Shown: one piece after another, positions 1 through 11,386 of the stretch
Numbering within the stretch: position 1 is the first letter of the stretch
Layout: the number at the start of each line of letters is the position of its first letter
NCBI GenBank assembly: GCA_025201345.1
Contig: JAIXMG010000014.1
Span: 620,001-684,000 of the forward strand
Reading direction: 5' to 3'
DNA length: 64,000 nt
Origin: Thamnidium elegans
Taxonomy: Eukaryota; Mucoromycota; Mucoromycetes; Mucorales; Mucoraceae
The notes under the pieces: model-generated
The model's database searches: none
Seen by the model: the letters and a program-made list of their open reading frames with translations, nothing else
What the model was told of the DNA's origin: nothing
Translations under genes and position numbers: made by a program

Positions 1-585
1 GAGTATAGATTTATTATAAAAAATATATTTCTATGTAATGACATTATCTGTTTACTATAGTAAAACCTTTAGTACAATATATATTAATACATTAGATTAA
101 AAAGGAGGTAAATCGAAGCTGTAAATGTTCAACACATTTGCACATTTCGGAAGTGGCCCAACCGTTGAATGATGTCCTTTCTAACTTTTTTTGTATTTTA
201 TAAGATCAACTATAGGTCCAATACAGGTTTCTGGCTAGTTATTTAAGGTGATAGTAGAAGGAGAATATGTTTATGTATCCATTCATTTGGATTACGAATA
301 AAAGAAAAAACAAAAAGCACCATTCCACTGCAAACAGTTAGCGCTGACTGTTGTCGTAGTGTGGTTACTATAGTTACTGTGTTATTATAGTAATAACTTG
401 TTTTACACTAGAAGTTAGTTGAATATGTTCATTATGTAACAGATATAAACTAACCGTGTGTAAGTGCAAAAAAAGATATAAAAAGCTATTAAGATTATAG
501 CATTTTTATTCTACTTGTTAAGTCAGGTTTTTTTTTCCGTTTAGTTGATTAGATCGTAAAAATTGAATTTTGATTTATAAAAAAA
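1..585. other. AT-rich non-coding stretch
   Basis: I see no open reading frame, RNA gene or clear repeat boundary here. It lies upstream of the short reading frame starting at 586 and may hold the 5' end of the decayed transposon to which that frame belongs. Confidence 0.4.
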
Positions 586-744
586 ATGTCTGGTGAAACA
601 AATATACAAGTAAAGATAGATTCAGAAGTAAATAAGTTAATTGTAAACCAATGGGGGTTTTTAAATCAGAATTGGTTAGTAATACAAAATAAATATAACC
701 ATAGAACTGAAAATAAAGATATAGAAGATATGGCTAATAATTAA
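586..744 (+). pseudogene. Short ORF, probable 5' part of a decayed DDE_Tnp_4-like transposase gene
   Basis: A 52-codon frame starts at ATG 586 and stops at a TAA that is part of the TTAA target of the element inserted at 745. The peptide begins MSGETNIQVK, is rich in Lys and Asn, and has no recognisable domain. Related coding sequence resumes at 5144 on the far side of the insertion, so I read 586-744 and 5144-6248 as one older locus. Restoring a single TTAA still leaves the TAA stop, so the two parts were not one simple reading frame just before insertion. Either the locus was already broken or an exon junction is missing. Confidence 0.4.
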
Positions 745-925
745 GATAGGGACTCTTGTTGATTGGTGGTGACTGGATAATAGTAGAGGTTTGAAATTTG
801 GTGAAATGATAGATTGTAATTTTCCGCAACTTTTGGTATACTTTTTGTAACTGTCGAGTAATTATTGCGTGAGATACGGGGTTATAAGTATCAATTAAAT
901 AGGTTTAAATTCAGTCACGGGCGCA
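745..925. repeat. Left terminal inverted repeat of the IS1595/Merlin-like element
   Basis: Reads GATAGGGACTCTTGTTGATT inward and matches the reverse complement of 4960-5139. Conserved blocks include TTTTCCGCAACTTTTGGTAT at about 820. The repeat fades after about 180 bp. Confidence 0.8.
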
Positions 926-1602
926 ATTTTAATAGATAGTAGCCCAAATTTATAGAGTTGTTAGAGATAATATTCAAAAATGTTATCTTAAAATTTCAAA
1001 CGTTTTCATAAGCTATATTTTGCGTAACATAGCTTCAAACTTTCAAAATACGCCTATTTTAGGGTATTAAATGATATTGTATATTATGACCATTGTCAAA
1101 AATTTTGAATTCCGCAGTAATATTTCTTTATATAAGAGCACATACTTTAGAAGTAAAAATGACGTAAAAATGATCTTTCTACGTGAGTTATTGATGGAGC
1201 TATAGACAGTGAAAGATAAACTTTACCATGTAAATAGCCGAAAACACCAAATATAGAAATATGACTGTGAAAAATGTTATAGTATCTAAACTTGAGTAAT
1301 ATAGTTAGAAAGAGATACGTCTTTAGACTACTTTTGTATGTTTGAAAGTTAATTTTGCTTAAAAACTCATTAATTAAATGACAAATAATCCCTGTTACCT
1401 AGTATGGTACAGCGTTAGCGTGCAGACCGTAAATCACAGCATATATTGAGCACGCGGTACTGTAAAGACCGCTGTAATAAGGTACTCTACTAGCTGGTAA
1501 ACTTAGTAGAAGTATAACTAGTTGTAAGTTCAATAGATCACAAAAATGATATAGTATTTTATATTGTTTTATTTAAAAAAAAAAAGGTAAAGAGAAAGTA
1601 AA

Positions 1603-3305
1603 TCAAGAACGATTGCCACGGGTAATACTTCCTCTAGGGCGGCCACGTCCACGAGATGGTCTTCCGCGACCTGCTGCTGTTCTAGTACCACCAGTTGATC
1701 CTGCTGGCCTACCTACACGACGACGAGGGTTGGTGGGAATACGCCCAGAACGACGTACACTTACTTCTTCCTCCTGGGGGTCTTCCTCAGTAGACGTTTG
1801 TCTAAAAGGGAGAGGCCTTGAGATCCTTACAGATGCTGGAATATAATCCTGATCACGAGGATCGTCATTATCTCCGTCGGAATCAGAAAGAACTTCTTCA
1901 TCTTCGTCTCGGGATCTCCTTCTGTTAATCCACTGATCAAACAACTGCTCTTCCCTTCTCAATCTTCTTGCTTGTGCTTCAGGACCCTCACCATCTCGAC
2001 CAGCCGTAAAAAATACAGGTCCTTCGTCATTGCCAGCATTACTAGGCAATACCTCAACCTCACGAATACAGCGCTTCATGCCGCTGATAAAGCCACCTTG
2101 GTTGGCATAACGCCAGAGATACTCTAAAAGCTTACCAGGGCAATCCTTAGCGTTACGGTATCTAGGGCCGATGAACACCTTCAAATCCCTCCAGAGACAC
2201 TCAATGATATTCGTGTGCAAGTGGCCAGAAACAGGTGTTAATGATACCTCGGGATTGTTAGTCACTTGGTCAACAGTAGTAAATCCACGGCTATGGTTAA
2301 CAACCTGGTGCGCACGGAAAAAAAGCTGATTATTCTCACCGTCAAAGTCCAACTGACCATCATCTACGTGGGAAGTACGATGAAGGTTACGGTACGCACG
2401 CCAACCATCAGAGCGGATAACTGTCTGAGGCTTACAGAACTGGTAAATAATGGGCAAGAGAGTGGCAGCAGTACGGTTGGGAACGGTAAGGAAGATACGA
2501 TTACCAGCTTCGAAATGGTGGCGAGTCTCAGTAATACCGGTGAGCACGTCCGTATACTCATATGTACGTCTGTTAGGATTTTCAGGGACAAGAGCCTCGA
2601 CCATTCCAAATACCCAGATACCTTCTACGGGACGACCACGACCATGCTTACGCTTACCGAGCTTCGACTCGTCGATCTGGATATGATGACACCGGGGGTT
2701 ACTTCCAAGAAGATAGTCCTCACCGAGATTATGACTCTCATAGTCCGACAACATCATAACTTGACAATCATACAATAATTGAGACAGCGTATTAGCGCAG
2801 ATACTATGATTTCTAAGCACATCAGCAATGCGGACACCTTGAAAAAATTGATACATAGCAGATACCATATATTGCAAGATCATTTTCTTACGATAGAAAA
2901 TGGAGCCTTTAGTAATGCTTCGACGCAAAGTAGTAGAATGGCCGAGAACTACGCCATCATCACTTAAAGACAACACACCACTGCATTTCCAATACCATTG
3001 GTCTCTCTCTTCACGCCACCATAAATAAGGATATCCAGTACACCCATTAATACCACAGCGAACTTCTGGATCCCTATCAAACGCTTGAAAATCATCCTTG
3101 AGAACACTAGAAATAAGAATATTTGATATTAGTTATCTTCGAAGAAGTAGGTAGTAATAGAAGTAACTTACGTCCAGAGTTCTCCTCTTTCACGAGTAAT
3201 TATTCTAGCTAACTCCAAGACATCACCATCTAAAACACGACTACGATAAGTAGAGACTACTTGACCAGTAACACGGCCACGAGAACGAGAAATAGTTGAA
3301 GACAT
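1603..3305 (-). CDS. ISXO2/IS1595-like transposase, two exons, 545 aa
   Basis: Exon 1 is 3305-3172 and exon 2 is 3106-1603. The 65-bp intron has GTAAGT at the donor, TTTCTAG at the acceptor and a CTAAT branch-like site. The spliced frame is open throughout, starts at ATG 3305 and stops at 1603. The N-terminal part has a zinc-ribbon-like pattern (CGINGCTGYP, later WYWKC). The DDE core shows QIDESKLGKRK (first Asp), VIRSDGWRAY (second Asp), a VVNHSRGF motif and TNIIECLWRDLK near the last acidic residue. The tail is acidic and then has AT-hook-like RGRP repeats. It should cut and join the ends of its own element. All key residues look present, so it may be active. A frameshifted relative lies at 39082-40321. 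Confidence 0.85.
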
Positions 3306-4580
3306 TTAAAATAAGATGCTTAAGATGAACTATATATACTAATGTAGAGTTAATGAGTAGGTATAAGTTAACATTAGCAATGGGGCAATGGCATTATGTT
3401 TCCTTTTTATTTTAGTTTGTACTTACATGTTTGTTAAAAAGTTAGAGAAAGAAGAAAAAAAAAGAAAAAAATATCTAGCCCCCCTCCCCTCCCCTAAATA
3501 AATCATTTAAAAGCAGTCACGCTTTAATTTAAACTGCGAGGATTTTTTTATACTTGTAACTATCTGAAAAATGGATATTTTGAGGAGCTATAAAAATAAA
3601 ACTGTTCTGTATGACAGTTTAAAACTTATATATAGCATTCTATATATAAAAAACAAGTTTAATACCAAACATACGCACTATAGCGTGTTTTTTACAGCAA
3701 AAAGAGTAATATTAAGAAATTGGTCGATTTATTTTCTGCTTTAACTCTCGATTATAAAACTAAAACAGAAAATGTATTAGTGATAACTTTAGGTGAAATT
3801 TAATCTAGTTTTCAAAAATAAACCTTGGAATTGACCTATCATTAGTGAAACACGATGTCGGACTATGTTTTATCCAAATTTTTGATAATTACGGTATTAA
3901 CGCTTTTTTCGCTTTTACAATCATGCTAAAAGTTGTATATATAATAAAGCAATTTATTACGCGTGTTTTAAAATTAAAATTGCGTAGATATAATTATTTT
4001 TTCAAAAGTTATAATGAAAATAAGATAAAAATTGGTACATTTTCGATTGCATTTATATCATTGAATTTATTATTATACATGCTAAAATTGTAATGATGTT
4101 TTTACCTAGTTATTGCCCTTTATTTGAATATTTAATAATAATATTATCTTTGAAACTAATGGAGTAATTGACATTTAAAAATTTTAAAAAAAAACTAAAA
4201 CTTTAATTTCTCCGCCAAAAACTATGCTATAAAGTTGAAATAACTAGAAAATAAAATGAAATTATTAGCATTTTTATTTTATTAGTTTGAGAATATCAAA
4301 ATGGAGTTTTTTAAAATTTATTTTACTTTTTAAAGCAAATACTAAGTAAATTTGATATTACTAGTACAAGTCATCTTTTTTATATAAGGCAAAACAGTTT
4401 TTTTTTCTACTATTAACTTGTTTAACCTGTTTTATCAAACTTATGCAGAAAATTGCCAAAAAAAAAAATATGAAATTAGAATTTTGAAAAAATAAAAACT
4501 CGAAAAGTTACACGCGATACAAAAATTAACATTTACCAAAATCTTAGCGAAAAAAAAACCAAAAAATATTTTTTGCAAAA

Positions 4581-4651
4581 GTTGTCACAAGGAATTGAAC
4601 CAACAACCTGAGGTTTACAGAATCAACGCCCCGCCAACTGAGCCATAATAG
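4581..4651 (-). ncRNA. tRNA-like (Tyr-like) degenerate sequence inside the transposon
   Basis: On the minus strand the segment has an A-box-like TGGCTCAGTTGG, a D stem that pairs, a CTGTAAA anticodon-loop-like heptamer (GTA, Tyr) and a B-box-like GGTTCAATTCC. The anticodon and T stems pair poorly and no clean acceptor stem is visible. It is a tRNA pseudogene or tRNA-derived repeat rather than a functional gene. Confidence 0.3.
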
Positions 4652-4959
4652 AATACTTTTCAAATTAATAAAATAAATTTTACTAATCCAAAACTTTCAA
4701 ATTGTTTTTTGGGATTTATGACTTGTTTTATTATGTAAAATTAAGTTTTTATTTTTTATCGAAATTAAATATAACTATTTTTATCATAGTTAGCCGACAA
4801 ACTATATTTTATAATTTTTTCACGGTCCCCAGCGCCCGTCAAAATGTAAACACTTGCGGAGAGCGAAATATAACAGATTTTAATTTGAAACTTTTGGAGA
4901 ATATGCCAAGCGTTTATCAATATATTGTGTAAAAATCTGAAACGTTTTGAATTATAGGC

Positions 4960-5139
4960 TGGGGCGGATTTGAATTTAAACCTATTTAACTGATACGTCT
5001 GGCCTCATATCTCATGCAGAAATAATTTGACAGTCACAAAAAGTATACCAAAAGTTGCGGAAAATTACATTCTATCGTTCCACCAAATTTCAAGTTTCTA
5101 CTATTAACCAGTCACCACCAATCAACAAGAGTCCCTATC
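4960..5139. repeat. Right terminal inverted repeat of the IS1595/Merlin-like element
   Basis: Inverted copy of 745-925, ending AGAGTCCCTATC directly before TTAA at 5140-5143. Confidence 0.8.
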
Positions 5140-5143
5140 TTAA

Positions 5144-6248
5144 ATGGTACCCGAAGATATAAAAACTATTAAAGAAGAATTAAAAAATAAATTAGGTTTC
5201 ACAACAGTGTTTTTCTTTTTACAGATATTATATACAAATAGAGAATACCCTGGACCACATAGAGAAATAGATAAAGGGCTAATTTTATTATATCATCTTA
5301 TTAGTGGTGAACCGGGATCTAAAATGAGTAGACATATGAAATATACAACATTTTATAAATTATATAAAAAATTTTGGATGAGTGATACAAATTATGAATA
5401 TTTATATAAAAAGGTAAACTAGTGTTTAAAGCATATGTTTTCTACCCCTTTATTAAGATTATGTACTAGTATAAAAATAAATCCAACATTAGTAAAACAT
5501 GTAACATGATTCTAGAATAAATTATGTGAATACAGATATTAAAAGAGAAATATTATATAGTTATAATTTATTTGTTAAAAGGTTTGAAGAACTATGTATT
5601 GAGAAAAGTCCTGGTAATATATTAAATGATGATAATTTTGTATATCCTATTAGAAAAGAAGTAGGTATTAATCTAACCAAAACCGAATCACATTTTAACG
5701 ATGTATTTGAAGGATTTAGATCAGGTATTGAAAATCAGTTTTCTGTTTTGGGATCTAAATTTAAAAGATTTAATAATAATACAAATGCAACTAAGATAGA
5801 TAATATAAAGTTCTATAATTTACAATTTAAAGTTGCTTGCCTTTTAAAAAATATTAATAATTTTGTAGAAAAGTTTGATGTTATTCAACAACCCCATCAT
5901 AAGCTATGGTATGATAATTGTTTTGAATTTCCATCACAAACTAAATTAATAGATATAGTAATATTAAGTGAAATGGAATTAAAAGAAAAAACAGAAAGAT
6001 TGAAACTTATTCAAGATAGTTTGCTAAATAGTATGGAAGATTTACAAATAAGTGAACCTATCATAGAAGATTCTGATAATGAAATAAATAATATCAATAG
6101 TTTAAGTTCCGAAGATGATATACCTAGAGAAAATAACAAAAATAAGAAGAAACGAAAAACTAGAGGTAAGAATAGAGAAAAGGATATTGATATTTCAGAT
6201 TTTAGAATATTAAAGAGTGTTAACATTGAAAATAATAAAGATAAATAA
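5144..6248 (+). pseudogene. Decayed DDE_Tnp_4 (Harbinger/IS5-like) transposase
   Basis: Two frames remain: 5144-5422 (92 aa, with REYPGPHREIDKGLILLYHL and YTTFYKLYKKFW, a helical N-terminal region) and 5526-6248 (240 aa). The second starts DIKREILYSY and continues with ESHFNDVFEGFRSGIENQF and FYNLQFKVACLLKNINNF. These resemble the C-terminal helices of DDE_Tnp_4 transposases, ending in a Lys-rich, NLS-like KKKRKTRGKN. The stretch 5423-5525 still looks like decayed coding sequence with stops. The catalytic core expected after ILYSY is absent, so an internal deletion has removed it. The family call is from pattern recognition and is moderate. The locus was also split by the 4.4-kb insertion at 745-5139. 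Confidence 0.5.
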
Positions 6249-6300
6249 TAGTAAAATATATAAATGTAATTAATAAATAGTAAAACAAATTTAAATTCTA

Positions 6301-7933
6301 CAGTGGGTGGAAAAATGGTCCGGATGTTTTATATTTTTTCACCTTCGTACTTGTAACTCTACAACCAAGAATAGGATTAAGTTGAAATAAAATACAATAG
6401 AAGAGGGAAATCGTTTACTTTCAAATAGGTAAAAAGTTGGGATAAAAACATTATATGTGGTTAAAATAATTTTATTTAAAAATGACATATACATCCGGAC
6501 CATTTTTCAGGGTCAAATTTAAAATATTTAATATTTAGTTGGACCTCCTTTAGCCTTAATAACAGCTTCTATTCTTTTAGGCATACTATCTATATATCTT
6601 TGAAAATCTTCTTTTGTAAACGTTGCCCATTGTTCTTCAACTCTTTCCCACAATTCATGTACTCCTACTGCCTTTGTTGGGTAAGAGCTTAACTTTAACT
6701 TTAAGTGATGCCATATGTGTTCTATAGGATTTAAATCGGGGCTTTGAGAAGGCCAACTATATGTCCAATCGGTATTAAATTTATTTTCATTTAACCAGGT
6801 CTTTGTTGCCTTCGAAGTATGTTTCGGATCCTTATCCTGTTGAAAATATATAGCTTTTGGGTTGTAACCATACCACTCCATCGTGTCTTTTAAAGTCGTA
6901 CTTAAAATATGGATATAGTCCTCTTTTTTCATATTCCCATCATATATCTGGCACGCATATCCTGGACCGTCATATGTTATACAACCCCACATCATAATAC
7001 CGCCTCCACCATGCTTCAATGTCATTTCAATATGATGAAATCGAAGTATATTATCAGGTCTTTTCCAATAGTACTTGCACCCATCAGAACCCCAAACATT
7101 AATTTTTGTTTCGTCTCCAATCGTCGGATGTCCAATTTCTATGAGCTTTGGCCCAACGTAGTCTGTTTTTTCTATGCTCGGCTTTAAGGAAAGGTTTTTT
7201 CTTTTTTATATACGCTTGGAACCCCATAGATTTTAGCACCTTAAGGCATGTACTATACTCCATTTTAATATCAATAGATTCCAGGTACCTCTGAACGTCT
7301 TTTCCAGACTTTAGTTTACCCAAAATTAAGCTCTTTCGAATGTAGTTTTGCGTAGTATTGCCTAAAAGAGCGGGTCTCCCTGGGTTGTTGATCGGTGAAT
7401 TAGGATACCACTTCCGCTTGTAGTCACTAATTGTGCTTTTTTTAATTCCAGGAATTCGCTTCATGATCTGAGAGTAGGAATAACCAGATTGAAGCAAATT
7501 TTGTAGACTATTTTGAGTATCTTTGGGAAGAGATCGAACCATAATTTAAAAAAAAATAAGAAAGAATAAAAGAATGAAAAACAATTTTGAAAAAGTCTTC
7601 CTTTTATATGTATATGCAATACATACCTCAGAAAGATACCTACATACCGTAGCAAATACATATTAATTGTTAATACTTTCATTATCCCAATATTTCGGAA
7701 CTTTTCATATTTTAAATTTGACCCTGAAAAATGGTCCGGATGTATATGCCATTTTTAAATAAAATTATTTTAACCACATATAATGTTTTTATCCCAACTT
7801 TTTACCTATTTGAAAGTAAACGATTTCCCTCTTCTATTGTATTTTATTTCAACTTAATCCTATTCTTGGTTGTAGAGTTACAAGTACGAAGGTGAAAAAA
7901 TATAAAACATCCGGACCATTTTTCCACCCACTG
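6301..7933 (-). mobile_element. Tc-a: Tc1/mariner element, 1,633 bp
   Basis: TA duplications (6299-6300, 7934-7935) flank ends that start CAGTGGGTGGAAAAATGGTC. The terminal inverted repeats are long, about 235 bp each, with the CCGGACCATTTTT box at both their outer and inner edges. The transposase gene lies on the minus strand and is broken. A second copy, Tc-a2, enters the window at 63568. Confidence 0.92.
6528..7542 (-). pseudogene. Tc1/mariner transposase (Tc-a), catalytic-site deletion
   Basis: The N-terminal part (7542-7099) has the paired HTH DNA-binding region (MVRSLPKDTQ, then YSYSQIMKRIPGIKKSTISD) and ends at RNWTSDDWRR. There a short deletion joins DDWR to KIN, shifts the frame and removes the VIFSDE block with the first catalytic Asp. 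The C-terminal part (to 6528) keeps HGGGGIMMWGCITYDG, FQQDKDPKHTS (second Asp) and [11 protein letters not shown] (Glu), with 37 residues between second Asp and Glu by my count. This protein cannot be catalytic. Confidence 0.88.
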
Positions 7934-8012
7934 TAGCTTTGATAGCAACTGAAAGTGTTTTAGTTTAATTTTTTTTATTTAATTCTTAGTGACCACCGGG
8001 TTGTACATAGGG

Positions 8013-8093
8013 AGTTTCTTAGGGACCACTGGGAACCCGATCCTGGGCTACCCTATGTACATCCCTGTGGTCCCTAAGAAACCCGATAAAAAA
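8013..8093. repeat. Interleaved inverted repeats (A-B-A'-B')
   Basis: GTACATAGGG (A) and GTTTCTTAGGGACCACTGGG (B) are followed by ACCCTATGTAC (A') and then the complement of B, CCCTGTGGTCCCTAAGAAAC, with one mismatch. The order A, B, A', B' allows alternative hairpins or a pseudoknot. It is clearly more GC-rich than its surroundings and lies between Tc-a and Tc-b. Confidence 0.7.
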
Positions 8094-9402
8094 TTTCGAA
8101 AAAAAGGTTCGGTATATATTGATACAGTATGCGGCAAAAGTGTCCGCATGTTTTTATTTTTTCTATTATTGGCGCTATGACTAGCGGAAAACTTTATTAA
8201 AGTTTACAAGTCTAGTACCATTTAAAAGCCCTTTAAAATCTACTTAATATACAGTAGTTTTTTTTAGATTAAAATAATGATAGTGCTATTAAACACTTCG
8301 ACAAAAGTAGAGAGCATATGGGGACACTTTTTGCCGCTTTTTTTATTTTTTATATTTTTTTATACCACAACTGCACTTGTTACTAAGTTTGATATATATA
8401 ATTATGATTTTTTGCGGCCACTATGTCTCTAATAATTTGAAAAACTAGTAAGTGTAGAAAAAACTCGAACCACCAAGATGCGCAAAACTTCAACTTCCAA
8501 AATCGATAATGTCGTACAATGCTTGACAAATGGAATGAGTGTCCGTGAAACATCAAGTAGAACGAATGTAAGCAAGTCAACGGTTGCTAAAATAGGAAAG
8601 GAAAAATTATCTGATCGAAATATCCAATTAAAAGGCCGAAATAAGAAAGTTATGAAATCTACAATTGACTTTATGGTTTATCAGGTGACCAAGGGGAAGG
8701 TCCAATCAGCTACTGTTTTGTCAAGACTACTATTAAAGGATCTAGAAATCTCATTAAGTACTCGTTCTATCCGTCGCTACCTTTTGTCGCGAGGCATTGT
8801 TCCTTTTAAGAAACTCAGCAGACCTAAAATTTCTCCTCTCAATTGAAAATTGCGATTAGAGTTTGGTAAAAGTCACGTTGACTGGACAGATATTGACTGG
8901 AAAAACGTTATTTAGTCTGACGAGACTAAAATTAATCGTTTTGGTTCAGATGGTGTAAATTGGTGCTATAGAAGATATGATGAAGGTGTTAGACCAGAGC
9001 AAGTAAATCAAACGGTAAAACACGGAGGTGGTAGAGTTACGATTTGGAGCTGTATTACTTGGGAAGGAGTTGGATACCTCATCTTTATTGACACAACAAT
9101 GGACAAGCATCTTTATAAAAATATTCTTGAAGAAGACTTGATTGAAACAATCGACTATTACGATCTCAAGAAGGGGGATATTCTTTTTATGCATGACAAT
9201 GATAGAAAACATACCGCCAATATAGTTACTGATTGGCTCAGAAATCAAAAAATTGAGACTGTAAACTGGCCAGCACAGTCACCTGATTTGAATCCAATTG
9301 AAAACATTTGGGCTTTATTGAAAAATCGATTGTATTCCAACTATACTACACCACCATCATCAATGAAAGAACTCAGAAAAAGAATAGTAGATATTTGGTA
9401 TA

Positions 9403-9615
9403 CACTAAGGCGAGCCCCAGCGATCACATCGATAATTTTATCGCTATCGCTAATCGGCATCGCTAAAATTATCGATGTTAGCGACAGCGATAAATTTAAG
9501 CGATATCGATAAATTTATCGATGGCGCTAAAAAACAGCGGTATCGATAAATTTATCGATACCGCTTAAAAACAGCGATACCGCTACAATTATCGATGGCG
9601 TTAAAACACAGCTTT
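9403..9615. repeat. CMC-A left terminus and subterminal repeats (AGCGATA / ATCGAT family)
   Basis: After CACTAAGGCGAG come many copies of AGCGAT and ATCGAT. These include two perfect 18-bp palindromes ATCGATAAATTTATCGAT (9505-9522 and 9542-9559). Such subterminal repeats are binding sites for element proteins in plant CACTA elements; the same role here is inference. Confidence 0.85.
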
Positions 9616-10391
9616 ATCGTTTGAGTTTATTTAAATCTCAATAATTTTTGTCCATTAATAAAAAAAAAAGCATTGCAGTATATATCGGATCCATTAAAAG
9701 GTTATGGAATAAAATAGTTATTTAATAAAACGGCAATATTATAGTACATTTTGTAATATAGATTTATTAAATAAAAAAAAAAAATATATGGAAAAAAAAA
9801 GTGGAATATATTATTTATATGTGAATTTTGTTGTTATTCTACATTGTATACAGAAGAGGAAGGTATATGTATTTTATAGTTCGGTCTTATTTTTTATATA
9901 AGCAAAAAATAAATAGAGCACGGCCAACAACGTAGAAGATAAAAGCAATACTCTTGAGAAATAAGCTATCAATGTATTGAGTAAAAAAAAAAAAAAAGCG
10001 TCAGAATACAGTGTAAGTTTAAATTTAAGCATATAGTTACATTATTAGAACCAAATTAGTCCGGTCGAGAGCAAAAGGACTTACAGTAAAGCCCTATATA
10101 TTGTAAGTAGTAACAGAAATACTAGATAGATAAAGTAAGCATAATTTAGTGTTATAGCTATTTAATTATAGTAAATGACTATTCATCTTACCTCATTTCA
10201 AAAAATTATGACATGACTGACATGACACAAGATGTACAAAGTCCAACAACAAAAGAAATTTTATTTTATTTTGTCGAAAAGAAGAAAAAAGAAAAAGGAA
10301 GTGACGAAAAAAAAAAAAAAGGAAAAGGAAAAGGAAAGAAAATAGAAGTATTTATATTTTCTTTTTAAAAAAAAACCGAAAAAAAAACCAA
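9616..10391. other. Non-coding part of CMC-A
   Basis: AT-rich sequence between the subterminal repeats and the 3' end of the partner gene. It has several A-runs; no gene seen. Confidence 0.5.
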
Positions 10392-11386
10392 TCAATAGTG
10401 TCTTCGCTGGGCGGGACTGCCATCATCTCGGTCCTCAGCAAGTCTTCTTTTTTCAGCAATACTTACCTGTTGGGAATCAATTTCTTCTTGTAAGTTTGAG
10501 ATTGAAAAAGACTCCCCGACGTCAACCTAATAATACAATTAAAAAAAAGGTGAATAATACTAATATTTATAAAATAAACAATTAACAAATAACTTACGAC
10601 TGGTCTCTTGCTCTTCTTTCTTTTTCCATCATTACGGATAGCAACGGACAGCAAATGAAACGTTACCCAAGAATCAAGAACAAGCTTCAATTGTCAATGT
10701 CTCCAAGACAATGTGTTCGACCACAAAGCTTGTAGTGACCTGCTCATCCGCGCTTAATCCGCTCCAGAGAAAGTCAAGACCCTTATCTGCATACTTGGTA
10801 CGACAGAACAAGATTATCAAGGCATTGGTGTTGTTGTACCTATCATTTGCATCTTGTTCCCGTGCAGCCGTTTCTTCGTCGACCGTCGACATGCCATATT
10901 GGACATTGGTCTCTTCCAACCAAAGGATGCACATGGCGATGATCAGGAGCCTTTCAGATTTTGCTCCAGTTATTCTCTTCATGGCATCCTTCCCGTAGCG
11001 ACGGTTACCACGGTTACTTCTGGCATTACTGTTGATCTCTTCAAGTTTATCTTGGTCATTCAAGATATCAAAAGAGACAGGCTCAATAAATCTGTTGCTA
11101 GATGAGCTTGAATCTTAATATATAATAATTAGAATCGAGTAGAACATCAGTACTATATATCTTTTATATTGGTCGAAGAATTACCTGAACCTAAAGAGAC
11201 CGAGCGAGCAGAGAAGCTTCTACCACCTTGCAGAATGGCCAATATATTTGATAACATACTCTTCATTTCACTTACTTCTTCGATAAGTGATTCGATTTTT
11301 GCAGAATCCGAAGTAGTGTTCTCGTTGAATAACGCGTCTTGTAAGAAGTTAGAAGAGTCCCAAGAAAGTTCGTTGTTGTTGGACAT
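10392..11386 (-). pseudogene. CMC-A partner protein gene, probably frameshifted
   Basis: Likely exons are 11386-11185, 11113-10598 and 10526-10392. The N terminus (MSNNNELSWDSSNFLQDALF) leads into a short predicted coiled coil (IESLIEEVSEMKSMLSNILAIL). The central exon encodes NARSNRGNRRYGKDAMKRIT and a helical region. At about 10685-10690 the frame ends at EACS, but the adjacent frame goes on as KLVLDSWVTFHLLSVAIRND to the next splice site, so a small indel is likely. The C-terminal exon ends AEKRRLAEDRDDGSPAQRR. No known domain is recognised. Its place and direction match the second genes of CMC-B and CMC-F, suggesting a TnpA-like helper role (inference). Confidence 0.6.

Larger units (their letters stand above)
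745..5139 (-). mobile_element. IS1595/Merlin-like DNA transposon with long inverted ends, TTAA-flanked
   Basis: The two ends are inverted copies of each other: the first roughly 180 bp (745 to about 925) match the reverse complement of about 4960-5139 with only scattered differences, starting GATAGGGACTC. TTAA stands on both sides (741-744 and 5140-5143). A flank of AAT with termini starting TAAGATAGGG also fits. One spliced transposase gene lies inside on the minus strand. The stretches 926-1600 and 3306-4960 hold no gene; the second carries a tRNA-like sequence at about 4581-4651. Merlin elements usually make 8-9 bp duplications, so the target is unusual for this transposase type. Confidence 0.8.

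Noticed and set aside
1613..2967. Several plus-strand frames of 60-170 codons
   Set aside because: They are antisense shadows of the ISXO2-like transposase gene.
586..5422. Overlapping stop/start (TAA then ATG) suggesting a bacterial-type operon before the insertion
   Set aside because: The surrounding genes are spliced and eukaryotic. The overlap is created by the TTAA target, and the downstream ATG is inside a decayed transposase.
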